DNA of 64,000 bases from JAJEFO01 sp009843725 (GCA_965243215.1 CBDEUJ010000004.1:1054001-1118000), one strand, 5' to 3'; positions 7,820 through 16,734 are shown, counted from the stretch's first letter. The notes: generated by a model from the sequence alone, not told the origin. Numbers and translations: made by a program.

Positions 7820-9040
7820 TCACCCGAACAGTTCCTGGCAAAGTTCCAGTGCTTCAACCAACGTGTCGACCTCAGCCTCGGTGTTGTACAGACCGAAACT
7901 CGCCCGCGCTGACGCAGTGATCCCGTAGTGCTCCATGAGCGGTGCCGCGCAATGGTGACCTGCACGGACCGCGACACCTTTCTTGTCAAGAACCGTGGAG
8001 ATGTCGTGAGCGTGGGCTGCGCCATCGAGGGTGAAAGAGAATATTGCCGCCTTGTCCGGCGTCGTCCCCTGAACATTCAGCCAGTTGAGCCCGTCGATCC
8101 TCGACCGCAAGTAGTCGCACAGCCGGGCCTCGTGCCGGGCCACGTTCTCCATGCCGAGTCCCATGAGATAGTCGAGGGCGACGCCGAAGCCGATCTGCTG
8201 AACGATTCCGGGCGTGCCGGCCTCGAATTTCATCGGCGGATCCGCCCAGGATATTCCATCCCTTCTCACGTCGCGGATCATGTCGCCACCGCCCATGAAG
8301 GGTCGCATCTCCGCCTGACGCTCCTTCCGGATGTAGACCGCCCCGGAACCCGACGGGCCGTAGAGCTTGTGCCCCGTGATCGCATAGAAGTCGCACCCGA
8401 TGTCCTGAACGTCGACGGGCATGTGAACCGCGCCCTGACTGCCATCGACAAGCACCGGCACGCCGGCTTCTTGCGCACCGCGACAAATGGACTTCACGTC
8501 GACCCTGGTTCCCAGAACGTTCGACAGGTGCGTGACGGCAACCAGCTTCGTCCTTGGCCCGATCGCATCCAGGACCCTTCCGGGCGGCAGCGCACCCGTT
8601 TCGTCCACTTCAACCCATTTCAGGACGACACCCTGCCGTTCGCGCAGGAAGTGCCATGGCACGATGTTGGCGTGATGCTCCATAACCGAAAGGACGATTT
8701 CATCGCCCGCTTCGATTCTGGGCATGGCCCAGGCATACGCCACCGTATTGATGCCTTCAGTCGTTCCCGAGTTCATGACGATCTCGTCGACAGCGCCGGC
8801 ATTCAGGAATCGCGCAATGGTGCCGCGTACAGCCTCGTACTTCTCGGTCGCAAGGTTGGAGAGATAGTGCAGCCCCCTGTGGACGTTGGAGTATTCTTGC
8901 GAATATGCACGCGTGACCGAATCAATCACGACCTGCGGCTTCTGCGCCGATGCACCGTTGTCGAGATAGACAAGCGGCTCGCCGTTCACTTCCCGTCCAA
9001 GGATGGGAAAGTCGCGGCGAATTTTCTCGACATCATACAC
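7820..9040 (-). CDS. sufS: Cysteine desulfurase SufS (class II)
   Basis: SufS removes sulfur from cysteine and supplies it as persulfide to the SufBCD scaffold. The 406-residue protein shows the PLP lysine in TGHKLYGPSG (about residue 225) and the mobile-loop cysteine in RAGHHCAAP (about residue 364), the class II signature. I chose the GTG at 9040 (reads VYDVEKIRRDFPIL) because it overlaps the end of the Yip1-like gene by 8 bases and has GGAGTG upstream. A TTG at 9067 would overlap by 35 bases. It is the last gene of the suf operon. No SufE/SufU partner is visible nearby. Confidence 0.97.
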   Translation of the reverse strand: MYDVEKIRRDFPILGREVNGEPLVYLDNGASAQKPQVVIDSVTRAYSQEYSNVHRGLHYLSNLATEKYEAVRGTIARFLNAGAVDEIVMNSGTTEGINTVAYAWAMPRIEAGDEIVLSVMEHHANIVPWHFLRERQGVVLKWVEVDETGALPPGRVLDAIGPRTKLVAVTHLSNVLGTRVDVKSICRGAQEAGVPVLVDGSQGAVHMPVDVQDIGCDFYAITGHKLYGPSGSGAVYIRKERQAEMRPFMGGGDMIRDVRRDGISWADPPMKFEAGTPGIVQQIGFGVALDYLMGLGMENVARHEARLCDYLRSRIDGLNWLNVQGTTPDKAAIFSFTLDGAAHAHDISTVLDKKGVAVRAGHHCAAPLMEHYGITASARASFGLYNTEAEVDTLVEALELCQELFG

Positions 9041-9620
9041 TGCTGCCCACTCCGATGACACCGACAACCAATGGCGAGAATAGGAGCGAGAACAGGAACA
9101 ACGCTATCCAGGACAACACGAACAGCACAAACGATGTCCAAAGGGACTTGAATCCATGGGCCTCGGCCATCACCGAAACGAACAGCCAGATCCAGTGAAT
9201 GAAGAACGCCATGCCGACCAGCCCGGTCAACGTGAACGAAAACGCTGCCAGGATCGGCAGGAGGACGATCGCCACAGTGAAGTACATCCAGACGAAAACG
9301 AACATCAGGAGCACTTGTTCAAACTTGCCCTGTCCACCAAGCGCCCCACCCAGCTTCCACAGCACCCAGACCAGGAACAGCTCGCTGCACAGCTCCAGAC
9401 CGGCACGCAAGAGAGGCGGCAGTCTCGGCACGGGCATCACCAACGCTTCCGCCATCGGCAGAAACCGCTCGACGGCAATGACGTAGAGCACGATGACCAG
9501 GACGAAAGACAACCACGCGGCTTCGCGCGGCACACCTAGCCTGAAGAGCTCGGCGGCAGTCGATCGCGGCTCGCGAAGCATGCTCAGCGCAATGCCAGGA
9601 ATTCGGTCCCAGAGTGTCAC
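9033..9620 (-). CDS. Yip1-family membrane protein of the suf operon
   Basis: The 195-residue protein has about five membrane segments separated by short loops, such as AWLSFVLVIVLYVIAVERF, LFLVWVLWKLGGALGG and VLLMFVFVWMYFTVAIVLLP. It resembles Yip1-domain proteins, whose bacterial role is unknown. The GTG start at 9620 has GGAGG 5 bases upstream and shares GTGA with the stop of the preceding paralogue-like gene, so longer starts are rejected. Sitting between sufD and sufS in a tightly overlapped operon suggests that it is made together with the Fe-S machinery, perhaps to anchor it to the membrane. That role is inference. Confidence 0.85.
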   Translation of the reverse strand: MTLWDRIPGIALSMLREPRSTAAELFRLGVPREAAWLSFVLVIVLYVIAVERFLPMAEALVMPVPRLPPLLRAGLELCSELFLVWVLWKLGGALGGQGKFEQVLLMFVFVWMYFTVAIVLLPILAAFSFTLTGLVGMAFFIHWIWLFVSVMAEAHGFKSLWTSFVLFVLSWIALFLFSLLFSPLVVGVIGVGSSV

Positions 9621-10111
9621 GTTGCCTCCGCCTGCGCCTGCTTCATTGCCAGCATCCCGGCCCAAAGAAATGCGCAGAAGAGCAACAAGGCAACAAGGCT
9701 CATGGCTTCAAACGGCAGCCCCGGGGCAAGGCCCGCAGCAAGTCCGGACAGGAGCCAGGCCGGTGTCGATGCGAGGAGCGCCCAGAACACTGCCGCCCGG
9801 CAAGCGTAGCCAGTCGCGGGCCACCGGACCAGTCGCAGCACGATGTGCACCAGCAGCGCAACTGCGTAGAGCACAAGCGGCATCGCCACCATCCATGCAA
9901 AGAAAGCGCCGGCAAGTCGCGCATCAAGCCCGATCGTCGAATCCGTCCAGCTTTCGCGCGCAAGCCTGGGCAACTGTGCCACGAAGATGAGGCCGCAGGC
10001 CGTCAGGACCAAAGCAAGCAAGCCACCTTCGCGGCGAAGTCCCGTCATCCGCCTGACCTGAACGGACCTGGGAGTCCGGTAGGTTCTCAGGATATCCAGA
10101 AAAACGCTCAT
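9617..10111 (-). CDS. Membrane protein of the suf operon, Yip1-like
   Basis: The 164-residue protein carries about four hydrophobic segments (near residues 30-50, 68-93, 104-126 and 134-156) after a basic N-terminus. It looks like a shorter relative of the next gene, but I see no diagnostic motif. Its ATG at 10111 overlaps the sufD stop as ATGA, and its own stop overlaps the next start, so the pair is translationally coupled to sufD. Function unknown. A membrane partner or transporter linked to Fe-S assembly is possible. Confidence 0.8.
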   Translation of the reverse strand: MSVFLDILRTYRTPRSVQVRRMTGLRREGGLLALVLTACGLIFVAQLPRLARESWTDSTIGLDARLAGAFFAWMVAMPLVLYAVALLVHIVLRLVRWPATGYACRAAVFWALLASTPAWLLSGLAAGLAPGLPFEAMSLVALLLFCAFLWAGMLAMKQAQAEAT

Positions 10112-11394
10112 CTGCGCCGACGCTGCAGCCAGCCTTCCAGCCGCCCGTAAATGTCCCCGGCTATGTCTTCGCTTTCGATTTCCTCGATCGCCTCCGCCAG
10201 GAATGCGAGGACCAGAAGATCCTGCGCCTCGGCTCTCGGAAGGCCGCGTGACTGCAAGTAGAACAGCGCGTTCTCGTCAATCGCCCCCGACGTCGAGCCA
10301 TGGGAACACGCCACGTCGTCGGCATAAATCTCGAGTTCGGGCTTCGCGAGAAACTGCGCGTCCTCGTCAAGAAGCAGCGACTGGCTGATCTGGTACCCGT
10401 CTGTCTTCTGCGCCCCCTCCTTGACCAGGATCTTGCCTTGAAACGTTCCAACAGCACCGTTGCGCAGCACCTTCTTGAAGACCTGGCGGCTCTCGCACCC
10501 GACCGCGTCGTGGACAACAAACACGGTGTCGTCGTGATGAAAATCGCCATCCCCGACGGCCGCACCGGCGATGTGGGAGACAGCATTGTCGCCAGCGAGC
10601 TCGATGAACGCCTCGTTACGGGTCAGGACGCCATTTGCAGTCAACGTGAATGACTTGAAGGCGCTCTCCATTCCAAGACGCGCGAACAAGTGCGTGACCG
10701 CACGACGTTCATGATCACGACCCTGCGCGCGAACATGATGGAACGCGCCGCCGTCGGCGACATCGACCTCCATGCACTTGTTGAAGCGCGCCGCCGCCGG
10801 GCCGTTTTCGAGAACGGTCAGGTCAGCCCCGCGTTCGACCTTGATCGCAAAATGCAGAATCGCGTCGCTGTCAGGATTCTCGTGCAGGTAGATCAGGTTG
10901 ACAGGCCTGGAGACCCTTTCAGTGGCCCTGATCACGATGCCGTCGGTGGCGAACGCAGTATTGAGCGCCGCAAAAGGGCGCGCCACGGGTACCTGGCCTC
11001 GCGCCTCCAGCACTCCGTACAAGTCCTTCAACCAGTGAATGTCGTGCGCCGTCGCTGACCGGAGCCGTTCGACTTCCAGCCCCTCGCATGAAAGGTCGTC
11101 CGACGTTTCTGCATCAAAGACACCGTCCCGGAACACTATTCTCAGTCGATCAACCTCTCCGAACGCCGGCGCTTCCTTGAAGTCGACCACGGCCGCAGGA
11201 GGGGCCTGCGGCGCGTTCAGGTCATCCGGTCGCGTGAATCGCCAGTATTCGTCGCGACGCCCCGGCAGCCCCATTGCGAGGTACCGGGAAACGGCCTGCT
11301 TGCGCGCCTCCGTCGCCCATGCCGCGCCGTCGGGCACGTCGAGATGGGCAATCCTGGCTTCCGTATCTTCCTGTCTGCGAGCGGGCAGGCCCAT
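10108..11394 (-). CDS. sufD: Fe-S assembly scaffold protein SufD
   Basis: SufD forms the SufBC2D complex that builds Fe-S clusters. The 428-residue length is normal. The C-terminal beta-helix part is easily recognised: GTFQGKILVKEGAQKTDG, then SLLLDEDAQFLAKPELEIYADDVACSHGSTSG, with the conserved Cys and His of the SufB-SufD interface (CSHG), and a final helical region GLPRAEAQDLLVLAF. The ATG at 11394 shares its A with the sufC stop. No residues look lost. Confidence 0.97.
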   Translation of the reverse strand: MGLPARRQEDTEARIAHLDVPDGAAWATEARKQAVSRYLAMGLPGRRDEYWRFTRPDDLNAPQAPPAAVVDFKEAPAFGEVDRLRIVFRDGVFDAETSDDLSCEGLEVERLRSATAHDIHWLKDLYGVLEARGQVPVARPFAALNTAFATDGIVIRATERVSRPVNLIYLHENPDSDAILHFAIKVERGADLTVLENGPAAARFNKCMEVDVADGGAFHHVRAQGRDHERRAVTHLFARLGMESAFKSFTLTANGVLTRNEAFIELAGDNAVSHIAGAAVGDGDFHHDDTVFVVHDAVGCESRQVFKKVLRNGAVGTFQGKILVKEGAQKTDGYQISQSLLLDEDAQFLAKPELEIYADDVACSHGSTSGAIDENALFYLQSRGLPRAEAQDLLVLAFLAEAIEEIESEDIAGDIYGRLEGWLQRRRR

Positions 11395-12149
11395 CAGGCA
11401 ACCTCCTGAAGGATGTCGGCATACCCGTTGGTCTCGACTTCAAGCGCGAGGTCGGGCCCTCCGGTCTTCACGATCCTGCCGTCGGCCATGATGTGGACCA
11501 CGTCAGGTTCAATGTGGTTCAGCAGGCGCTGGTAGTGCGTGATGACGAGGAATGCACGGCCTTCGTCACGAAGGGCGTTCACGCCGTCAGCGACAAGGCG
11601 CATCGCGTCAACGTCAAGACCCGAGTCCGTTTCGTCCAGCACGCACATCCTTGGTTCGAGAACCGCCATCTGGAGAATCTCGTTGCGCTTCTTTTCTCCG
11701 CCGGAAAACCCGACATTGACGGGGCGCTTCAGCATTTCAGGGTCGATCCGAAGAGACTTTGCCCTGTCGCGGATGAGCTTGAGGAAATCAGCCGCGCTCA
11801 CCTCATCTTCGCCACGCGCCTTGCGCTGCGCATTGAGCGCGGTCCGGAGAAACGTCATGTTGCCGACTCCGGGGATCTCGACCGGATACTGGAATGCCAG
11901 GAACAGGCCCGCGGCGGCACGTTCCTCAGGATCGAGTTCGAGCAGGTCCTGGCCGTCGAGCGCAACGCCTCCGTGCGTGACCTCATAGCCGTCCCGTCCG
12001 GACAGGACATAGGCGAGCGTCGACTTTCCCGAGCCGTTCGGCCCCATGATCGCGTGCACCGACCCGGCGGGCACGTCCAGATCAACGCCTCTGAGGATAG
12101 CCTTGTCCTCTTCCTCAAGCCTGACGTGAAGATTGTCTATTTTCAGCAT
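11394..12149 (-). CDS. sufC: Fe-S assembly ATPase SufC
   Basis: SufC is the ABC-type ATPase that drives conformational change in the SufBCD scaffold. The 251 residues contain Walker A GPNGSGKST (near residue 36), the Q-loop LAFQYPVEIPGV, the Suf-specific signature FSGGEKKRNEILQM, Walker B CVLDETDSGLD and the switch His in VITHYQRLL. It ends in the TGATG overlap with sufD. A 143-base gap separates it from the mini membrane gene upstream, the largest gap inside the cluster. Confidence 0.98.
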   Translation of the reverse strand: MLKIDNLHVRLEEEDKAILRGVDLDVPAGSVHAIMGPNGSGKSTLAYVLSGRDGYEVTHGGVALDGQDLLELDPEERAAAGLFLAFQYPVEIPGVGNMTFLRTALNAQRKARGEDEVSAADFLKLIRDRAKSLRIDPEMLKRPVNVGFSGGEKKRNEILQMAVLEPRMCVLDETDSGLDVDAMRLVADGVNALRDEGRAFLVITHYQRLLNHIEPDVVHIMADGRIVKTGGPDLALEVETNGYADILQEVA

Positions 12150-12292
12150 GTCTTCCTCATGAAACTTGCGTGCAGGAACAGATTTGCGACCTGCACCCGA
12201 CTGACACTGCGACCTGCGAGCCTTCCGGTCGCGGCGGCACTAACATCGACCGGCCGTTTCCGCCGAAGTCTTCAGCATTGCAACGCGGGACA

Positions 12293-12496
12293 TCACGGAC
12301 CCCTTTCCCAGACGCGACCAAGCAAGGATTGTGCGAAGAGGCTTCCAAGGAAGCCGCTCGTGAAGCTGACGAGGACCAAGGCGAAGAGCCCCAGCGCACT
12401 TGTCATGAAATGGACGAACACGGCAAACGCCGAACAGAAAAGACCTGTAAGGGCGGCTGTCAGGAGCATTGTGCGGATCACTTTCTCTTCCTCCAT
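12293..12496 (-). CDS. Small two-helix membrane protein in the suf operon
   Basis: The 67-residue protein starts MEEEKVIRTMLLTAALTG and has two long hydrophobic stretches (about residues 9-30 and 32-56) ending in RVWERGP. No family is recognised. The ATG at 12496 shares a base with the stop of the equally small gene before it (TAATG), and the GGAGG-like context supports translation. The two mini-genes sit between sufB and sufC, so they are likely co-expressed with the Suf proteins. They could form a small heteromeric membrane unit. That is inference from coupling only. Confidence 0.65.
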   Translation of the reverse strand: MEEEKVIRTMLLTAALTGLFCSAFAVFVHFMTSALGLFALVLVSFTSGFLGSLFAQSLLGRVWERGP

Positions 12497-12669
12497 TAAT
12501 CCTGCAGTACACGACGCATGCAGAGTCCGAATGACGCTCCAACCGCCATGCTGATGGCCAGAACGAGCGGCCAGGAACCGCCCTTGCCCGGCATCCAGCC
12601 ACCATTGGAAATCACCGTGACGAGAACGACGCCGAAGGCGCCAACGCATGCGGAAGACTGCCAGTTCAT
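12496..12669 (-). CDS. Very small membrane protein in the suf operon
   Basis: The 57-residue protein begins MNWQSSACVGAFGVVLVTV. It has two hydrophobic stretches around a GGWMPGKGGSW loop and ends MRRVLQD. The proposed ATG lies 100 bases after the sufB stop, and its stop overlaps the next mini-gene as TAATG. This overlap, plus hydrophobicity in the same frame, is the reason to believe it. No known family and no strong ribosome site. It may be specific to this lineage. Confidence 0.55.
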   Translation of the reverse strand: MNWQSSACVGAFGVVLVTVISNGGWMPGKGGSWPLVLAISMAVGASFGLCMRRVLQD

Positions 12670-12769
12670 GCCCGGAATTCCATCCCGTGCATGCGGCCAT
12701 GGCTGCCGGCAACGCAGCAGCGAGCGGATCCGGCGCGGAAGGCGCCGGGCATGAACGACCATGAGCTTC

Positions 12770-14296
12770 TCATCCGACGCTGCCCTCAAGCGAGATCGCC
12801 ACCAGCTGCTGCGCCTCCATCGCGAATTCCATGGGAAGGGCCTGAAGCACGTCCTTGCAGAAGCCGTTGACAACAAGCGCCACCGCCTCTTCCTCGTCCA
12901 TTCCGCGCTGCCTGCAATAGAAGAGCTGGTCCTCATCGACCTTCGATGTCGTGGCTTCGTGCTCGACGCGGGACGAGTTGTTCTTAACCTCGATATAGGG
13001 CACGGTATGCGCCCCGCACTTGCCGCCGATCAGAAGCGAATCGCACTGGGTGTAGTTTCGGGAGCCGCCTGCCCTGGGATGCATCGAAACCAGCCCACGA
13101 TAGGTGTTCTGCGCGCGTCCGGCGCTGATTCCCTTGGATACGATCCTCGACTTCGTGTTCTTTCCAAGATGCACCATCTTGGTGCCCGTGTCGGCTTGCT
13201 GCCGGTTGTTCGTGATGGCGATCGAATAGAACTCGCCCTGGCTTTCGTCGCCCCTGAGAATGCAGGACGGATACTTCCAGGTGACAGCGCTCCCGGTCTC
13301 GACCTGCGTCCACATCACCTTCGAGCGCTCTCCCCGGCAATCGGCCCGCTTGGTCACGAAATTGTATATTCCGCCCTTGCCGTTCTCGTCGCCCGGATAC
13401 CAGTTCTGCACCGTGGAATACTTGATCTCGGCATCCTCCAGCGCCACCAGCTCGACAACAGCGGCATGCAGCTGGTTCGTGTCCCGCTGCGGAGCCGTGC
13501 ACCCTTCGAGATAGGAAACGTAGGAGCCCTTGTCGGCGATGATCAACGTGCGTTCGAACTGGCCGGTGTTCTCGGCATTGATCCGGAAATAGGTGCTGAG
13601 CTCCATCGGGCAGCGAACGCCTTCGGGCACGTAGACGAAGGATCCGTCCGAATACACTGCCGAATTGAGCGTGGCATAGAAATTGTCCGACTGCGGCACG
13701 ACGCTGCCAAGATATTTCCTGACAAGATCGGGATGTTCCCTGACGGCCTCCGAAATCGAGCAGAAGATGACGCCCGCCTTCTCGAGCTCGGCCTGGAAGG
13801 TCGTGCCAACCGAGACGCTGTCAAAGACGGCGTCCACGGCGACCTTGCGGCCTTCGTAGGGCGAATTTCCCGCACCATCCACGCCGGCAAGGATCATCTG
13901 CTCCTTAAGCGGAATGCCGAGCTTTTCATAGGTCTCCAAAAGCTTCGGATCGACTTCGTCGAGCGACTTCGGCTTCTCCGCCATGGATTTCGGCTTGGCG
14001 TAGTAATACTGGTCTTGGAAGTCGATTGCCGGGTAGTCGACCATGGCCCATTCCGGCTCATCCATTTCCAGCCATCTGCGATAGGCCTGAAGCCGCCATT
14101 CGGTCATCCATTCCGGTTCGCCGTTCTTTTCCGAGATCAGGCGCACGATGCTCTCGTCGAGACCCTTCGGCGCATAGTCCGTCTCGATCTCGGTCTCCCA
14201 GCCATGCTTGTATGCCCCCGAAAGGGATTGCACGGCATCGACCGTCTCCTGATCGACGCCGTCCTTTACCTCAGCCACATTTTCCAGAACTGCCAT
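12770..14296 (-). CDS. sufB: Fe-S assembly scaffold protein SufB
   Basis: SufB is the scaffold subunit on which clusters form. The 508-residue protein matches the family from MAVLENVAEVKDGVDQ to the end. Landmarks are EWRLQAYRRWLEM, VYSDGSFVYVPEGVRCPMELSTYFRIN, SYLEGCTAPQRDTNQLHAAVVEL, the cysteine-bearing SLLIGGKCGAHTVPY and HEATTSKVDEDQLFYCRQRG. The ATG at 14296 lies 14 bases after the upstream desulfurase stop. A 64-residue upstream in-frame extension overlaps that gene and is rejected. Confidence 0.98.
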   Translation of the reverse strand: MAVLENVAEVKDGVDQETVDAVQSLSGAYKHGWETEIETDYAPKGLDESIVRLISEKNGEPEWMTEWRLQAYRRWLEMDEPEWAMVDYPAIDFQDQYYYAKPKSMAEKPKSLDEVDPKLLETYEKLGIPLKEQMILAGVDGAGNSPYEGRKVAVDAVFDSVSVGTTFQAELEKAGVIFCSISEAVREHPDLVRKYLGSVVPQSDNFYATLNSAVYSDGSFVYVPEGVRCPMELSTYFRINAENTGQFERTLIIADKGSYVSYLEGCTAPQRDTNQLHAAVVELVALEDAEIKYSTVQNWYPGDENGKGGIYNFVTKRADCRGERSKVMWTQVETGSAVTWKYPSCILRGDESQGEFYSIAITNNRQQADTGTKMVHLGKNTKSRIVSKGISAGRAQNTYRGLVSMHPRAGGSRNYTQCDSLLIGGKCGAHTVPYIEVKNNSSRVEHEATTSKVDEDQLFYCRQRGMDEEEAVALVVNGFCKDVLQALPMEFAMEAQQLVAISLEGSVG

Positions 14297-14310
14297 TTGC
14301 CGGTTCCCCT

Positions 14311-15399
14311 TCACGCCGCACGCTGGCGGAGTTTCCCTCTCTGCTTCGCCCACGCGTCTACGAAGCGCATCAGCTCTTCCTCGGTCGTCGTCGGCCCGAT
14401 CGACACTCGAAGCGCGCATTCCGCCGCTTGCGCATCCAGACCCATGGCGCGGAGCACACGAGATCCCTTCACCTTGCCAGACGAGCACGCTGACCCGCTG
14501 GAGACGGCGAAACCTGCGAGGTCCATTTGCATGACCTGCGTTTCCCCCTTCCAGCCCGGAGTGACGAAGCAGGAGGTGTTCGGCAGCCGCCGCGAATCTC
14601 TGCCGACAAAAATAGTCTCTTTTCCGCTGGCTTCCAGAGCGTTTTCCAGATCATCCCGCAAATCCTCCACTACGGCCCAGCGTCCGGCCGCAAGATCAAG
14701 TGACGCATCCAGTGCAGCGGCACCGAATCCAGCAATTCCGGCGACGTTTTCCGTGCCGGAGCGACGACCCAGCTCCTGCCCGCCACCGCAAAGCAAAGCC
14801 TCGATTTCGGTGCCGTCGCGCACGATCAGGGCACCAACGCCCTTCGGGCCGCCCAGCTTGTGGGCGGAGAGAATTGCCAGATCCGCACCCGACGCCCGAA
14901 AGTCGAAATGCACCTTGCCCGCCGATTGGGCGATGTCCAGAAACAGCCGGCCGCAGCGGACGCCGTCAACGAACCAGCAGCCGTCAACCGGATCAGGCGG
15001 CTCCGTGATCACGCCGGATTCCGAATTTCCATGACTCATGGCCAGCACGTGCCCTGGCCCGTCCGGTGCGACGCGCGCCGAGGTCACGTCACGATGCGCC
15101 CAGAGGCAGTCATGTGCGAAGGCGTGGACGCAGACGGAATGATCCGGCGGCAGATGCCGAAGCACGGAAGCCGCCTCCGTAGCTCCGGACGTGAACACGA
15201 CCTCCGCGGGGCTGCATCCGACCAGTTCCGCCACCTGCGCACGGGCATGCTCGACAATGCCGCGCATCCTGCGGCCCTCGGCATGCACGGAGGACGGATT
15301 TCCGGTCTCTCCCAGCACGGCCATCATGGCGTCCCTGGCCTTCGGTCGCAGCGGTGCGGATGCGTTCCAGTCGAGATATGTGCGATCCTTCACGGACAT
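14311..15399 (-). CDS. Class I cysteine desulfurase (IscS/NifS-like)
   Basis: This 362-residue aminotransferase-fold enzyme is a second sulfur donor in the operon. The PLP lysine is Lys181 (LSAHKLGGPKGVGAL), and the catalytic loop holds Cys305 in SSGSACSSGKV, the class I pattern that differs from SufS. It is slightly short for IscS (about 400) but has both ends intact. The stop lies 14 bases before sufB, and its start follows iscR by 55 bases. Having both class I and class II desulfurases in one suf operon is known in alphaproteobacteria. Which one feeds SufB cannot be read from sequence. Confidence 0.93.
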   Translation of the reverse strand: MSVKDRTYLDWNASAPLRPKARDAMMAVLGETGNPSSVHAEGRRMRGIVEHARAQVAELVGCSPAEVVFTSGATEAASVLRHLPPDHSVCVHAFAHDCLWAHRDVTSARVAPDGPGHVLAMSHGNSESGVITEPPDPVDGCWFVDGVRCGRLFLDIAQSAGKVHFDFRASGADLAILSAHKLGGPKGVGALIVRDGTEIEALLCGGGQELGRRSGTENVAGIAGFGAAALDASLDLAAGRWAVVEDLRDDLENALEASGKETIFVGRDSRRLPNTSCFVTPGWKGETQVMQMDLAGFAVSSGSACSSGKVKGSRVLRAMGLDAQAAECALRVSIGPTTTEEELMRFVDAWAKQRGKLRQRAA

Positions 15400-15454
15400 C
15401 CCGGAATGCCTCCAGCAAGAGACCCAGCGCCACCCACAAGGCTTCCTGCGCTGC

Positions 15455-15916
15455 TCATCCGTCGTCCACCACTTGGAGCAACGCCGGGACGGCAGGACAC
15501 GGGGCCAAGTCGTTGCCCGTCACATCCGAAAGCCGCGTCTGGTGGAGGAACACGTAGACATGTGCGGACAGCCCCTCCCACAACCTGTTGCTAAGGCTCT
15601 GCGCCTTTGAACCCGAAACGCCGCCGCTTGCGCCTGCACCAGTGTGCATTGCGCTTACCGTTTCGTCGACTGCGCCGAGGATCTCGCTGATCCTGACCTG
15701 CGAAGGCGGGCGGGCAAGACGATACCCGCCACCGGGCCCGCGAACGGATTCCACCAGCCCCGCGCGCCTCAACTTCACGAAAAGCTGCTCAAGATAGGGC
15801 AACGAAATGTCCTGGCGCCTTGAGATCTCGCTCAAGGACAGCAGCTCGTTCTCCGGGGCCAGCGCCAGATCCGCCAGCGCTACCACGGCGTAGCGCCCTT
15901 TCGTGCTGAGTTTCAT
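15455..15916 (-). CDS. iscR: Rrf2-family regulator IscR without the three-cysteine cluster motif
   Basis: The 153-residue protein has the Rrf2 winged helix (MKLSTKGRYAVVALADLAL, then LSEISRRQDISLPYLEQLF, wing RGPGGGYRLARP). Classical IscR binds a 2Fe-2S cluster through three Cys near residues 92-104. Here that stretch reads MHTGAGASGGVSGSK and contains none. The only cysteine is Cys140 near the C-terminus. IscR of Rhodobacter sphaeroides has been described as an unusual single-cysteine form, so this may still bind a cluster in another way. It heads the suf operon and probably represses it when iron is sufficient. Confidence 0.93.
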   Translation of the reverse strand: MKLSTKGRYAVVALADLALAPENELLSLSEISRRQDISLPYLEQLFVKLRRAGLVESVRGPGGGYRLARPPSQVRISEILGAVDETVSAMHTGAGASGGVSGSKAQSLSNRLWEGLSAHVYVFLHQTRLSDVTGNDLAPCPAVPALLQVVDDG

Positions 15917-15999
15917 GGCTGAGTGTCTCGCCTACTTCTCATTGACCTTTCGCGCCGCGCAGCTTACGTCCCGAAAGTCCTTCCGGAGGGCGGAGCCTG

Positions 16000-16016
16000 T
16001 TTAGAACGGTTCTAAG
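16000..16016. promoter_or_regulatory. Irr-type iron control element (ICE box) in front of iscR-suf
   Basis: The perfect palindrome TTAGAAC-G-GTTCTAA (16001-16015) lies 85 bases upstream of the iscR ATG, in the divergent region shared with the hydrolase at 16081. It matches the ICE consensus (TTTAGAA, spacer, TTCTAAA) recognised by the iron regulator Irr in alphaproteobacteria. It probably ties suf expression to haem/iron status. Effect direction is not visible. Confidence 0.75.
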
Positions 16017-16080
16017 GTAACCCGCGAAATTCGTCAACTATCGACGAAGCGTCGGCAAGCGGAAAGGTGAAACTGAACAG

Positions 16081-16734
16081 ATGCCCGAGGTCATTTTCCC
16101 AGGCCCTGAGGGTCGGCTCGAAGGCCGCTACCATCCACAGAGGAACAGGGACGCACCGATCGCGATCGTGCTCCATCCGCATCCGCAGTTCGGCGGCACG
16201 ATGAACAACCGCATTGTCTACAACCTGCACTATGCGTTCCACAACATGGGCTTCAGCGTGCTTCGCTTCAATTTCCGGGGCGTCGGGCGCAGCCAGGGCG
16301 AATATGACGAGGGCATCGGCGAGTTGTCCGATGCGGCTTCGGCCCTCGACTACCTGCAATCCATGAACCAGAATGCAAAGCACTGTTGGGTTGCCGGGTT
16401 TTCGTTTGGCGCCTGGATCGGAATGCAGCTGTTGATGCGGCGCCCGGAAATCACAGGCTTCATCAGCGTGTCGCCGCCAGCTAACAGGTACAACTTTTCT
16501 TTCCTGGCGCCCTGCCCCTCGTCCGGCTTGATCATCAGCGGCGCTGCGGACCGCGTGGCACCTCCCGAGGACACGCATGAACTGGTGGAGCGACTTCACG
16601 AGCAGAAGGGAATCACGATCACGCATTCCGAGATCGAGGGGGCAGGACATTTCTTCGAGGAGCCGCACATGGACGACATGATCGGCCAAGTCACCAAATA
16701 TGTTGAACGTCGCCTGACTGAAACCACTCGGTAG
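16081..16734 (+). CDS. Alpha/beta-hydrolase family protein
   Basis: The 217-residue protein is a compact alpha/beta hydrolase. The oxyanion region reads VLHPHPQFGGTMNN, the nucleophile elbow is GFSFGAWIG with Ser near residue 108, and a late Asp (GAADRVAPPED) and His (EGAGHFFEE) complete a triad. Proteins of this type with the HPHPxxGGTM motif are common and of unknown substrate, probably small esters. The ATG at 16081 lies 65 bases from the ICE palindrome, so its transcription may share control with iscR. It is followed by a 494-base gap. Confidence 0.85.
   Translation: MPEVIFPGPEGRLEGRYHPQRNRDAPIAIVLHPHPQFGGTMNNRIVYNLHYAFHNMGFSVLRFNFRGVGRSQGEYDEGIGELSDAASALDYLQSMNQNAKHCWVAGFSFGAWIGMQLLMRRPEITGFISVSPPANRYNFSFLAPCPSSGLIISGAADRVAPPEDTHELVERLHEQKGITITHSEIEGAGHFFEEPHMDDMIGQVTKYVERRLTETTR

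Noticed and set aside
12761..15034. 757-codon plus-strand frame opposite sufB and the cysteine desulfurase
   Set aside because: It is antisense to two well-supported genes, has no motif, and long antisense frames are common in GC-rich DNA.
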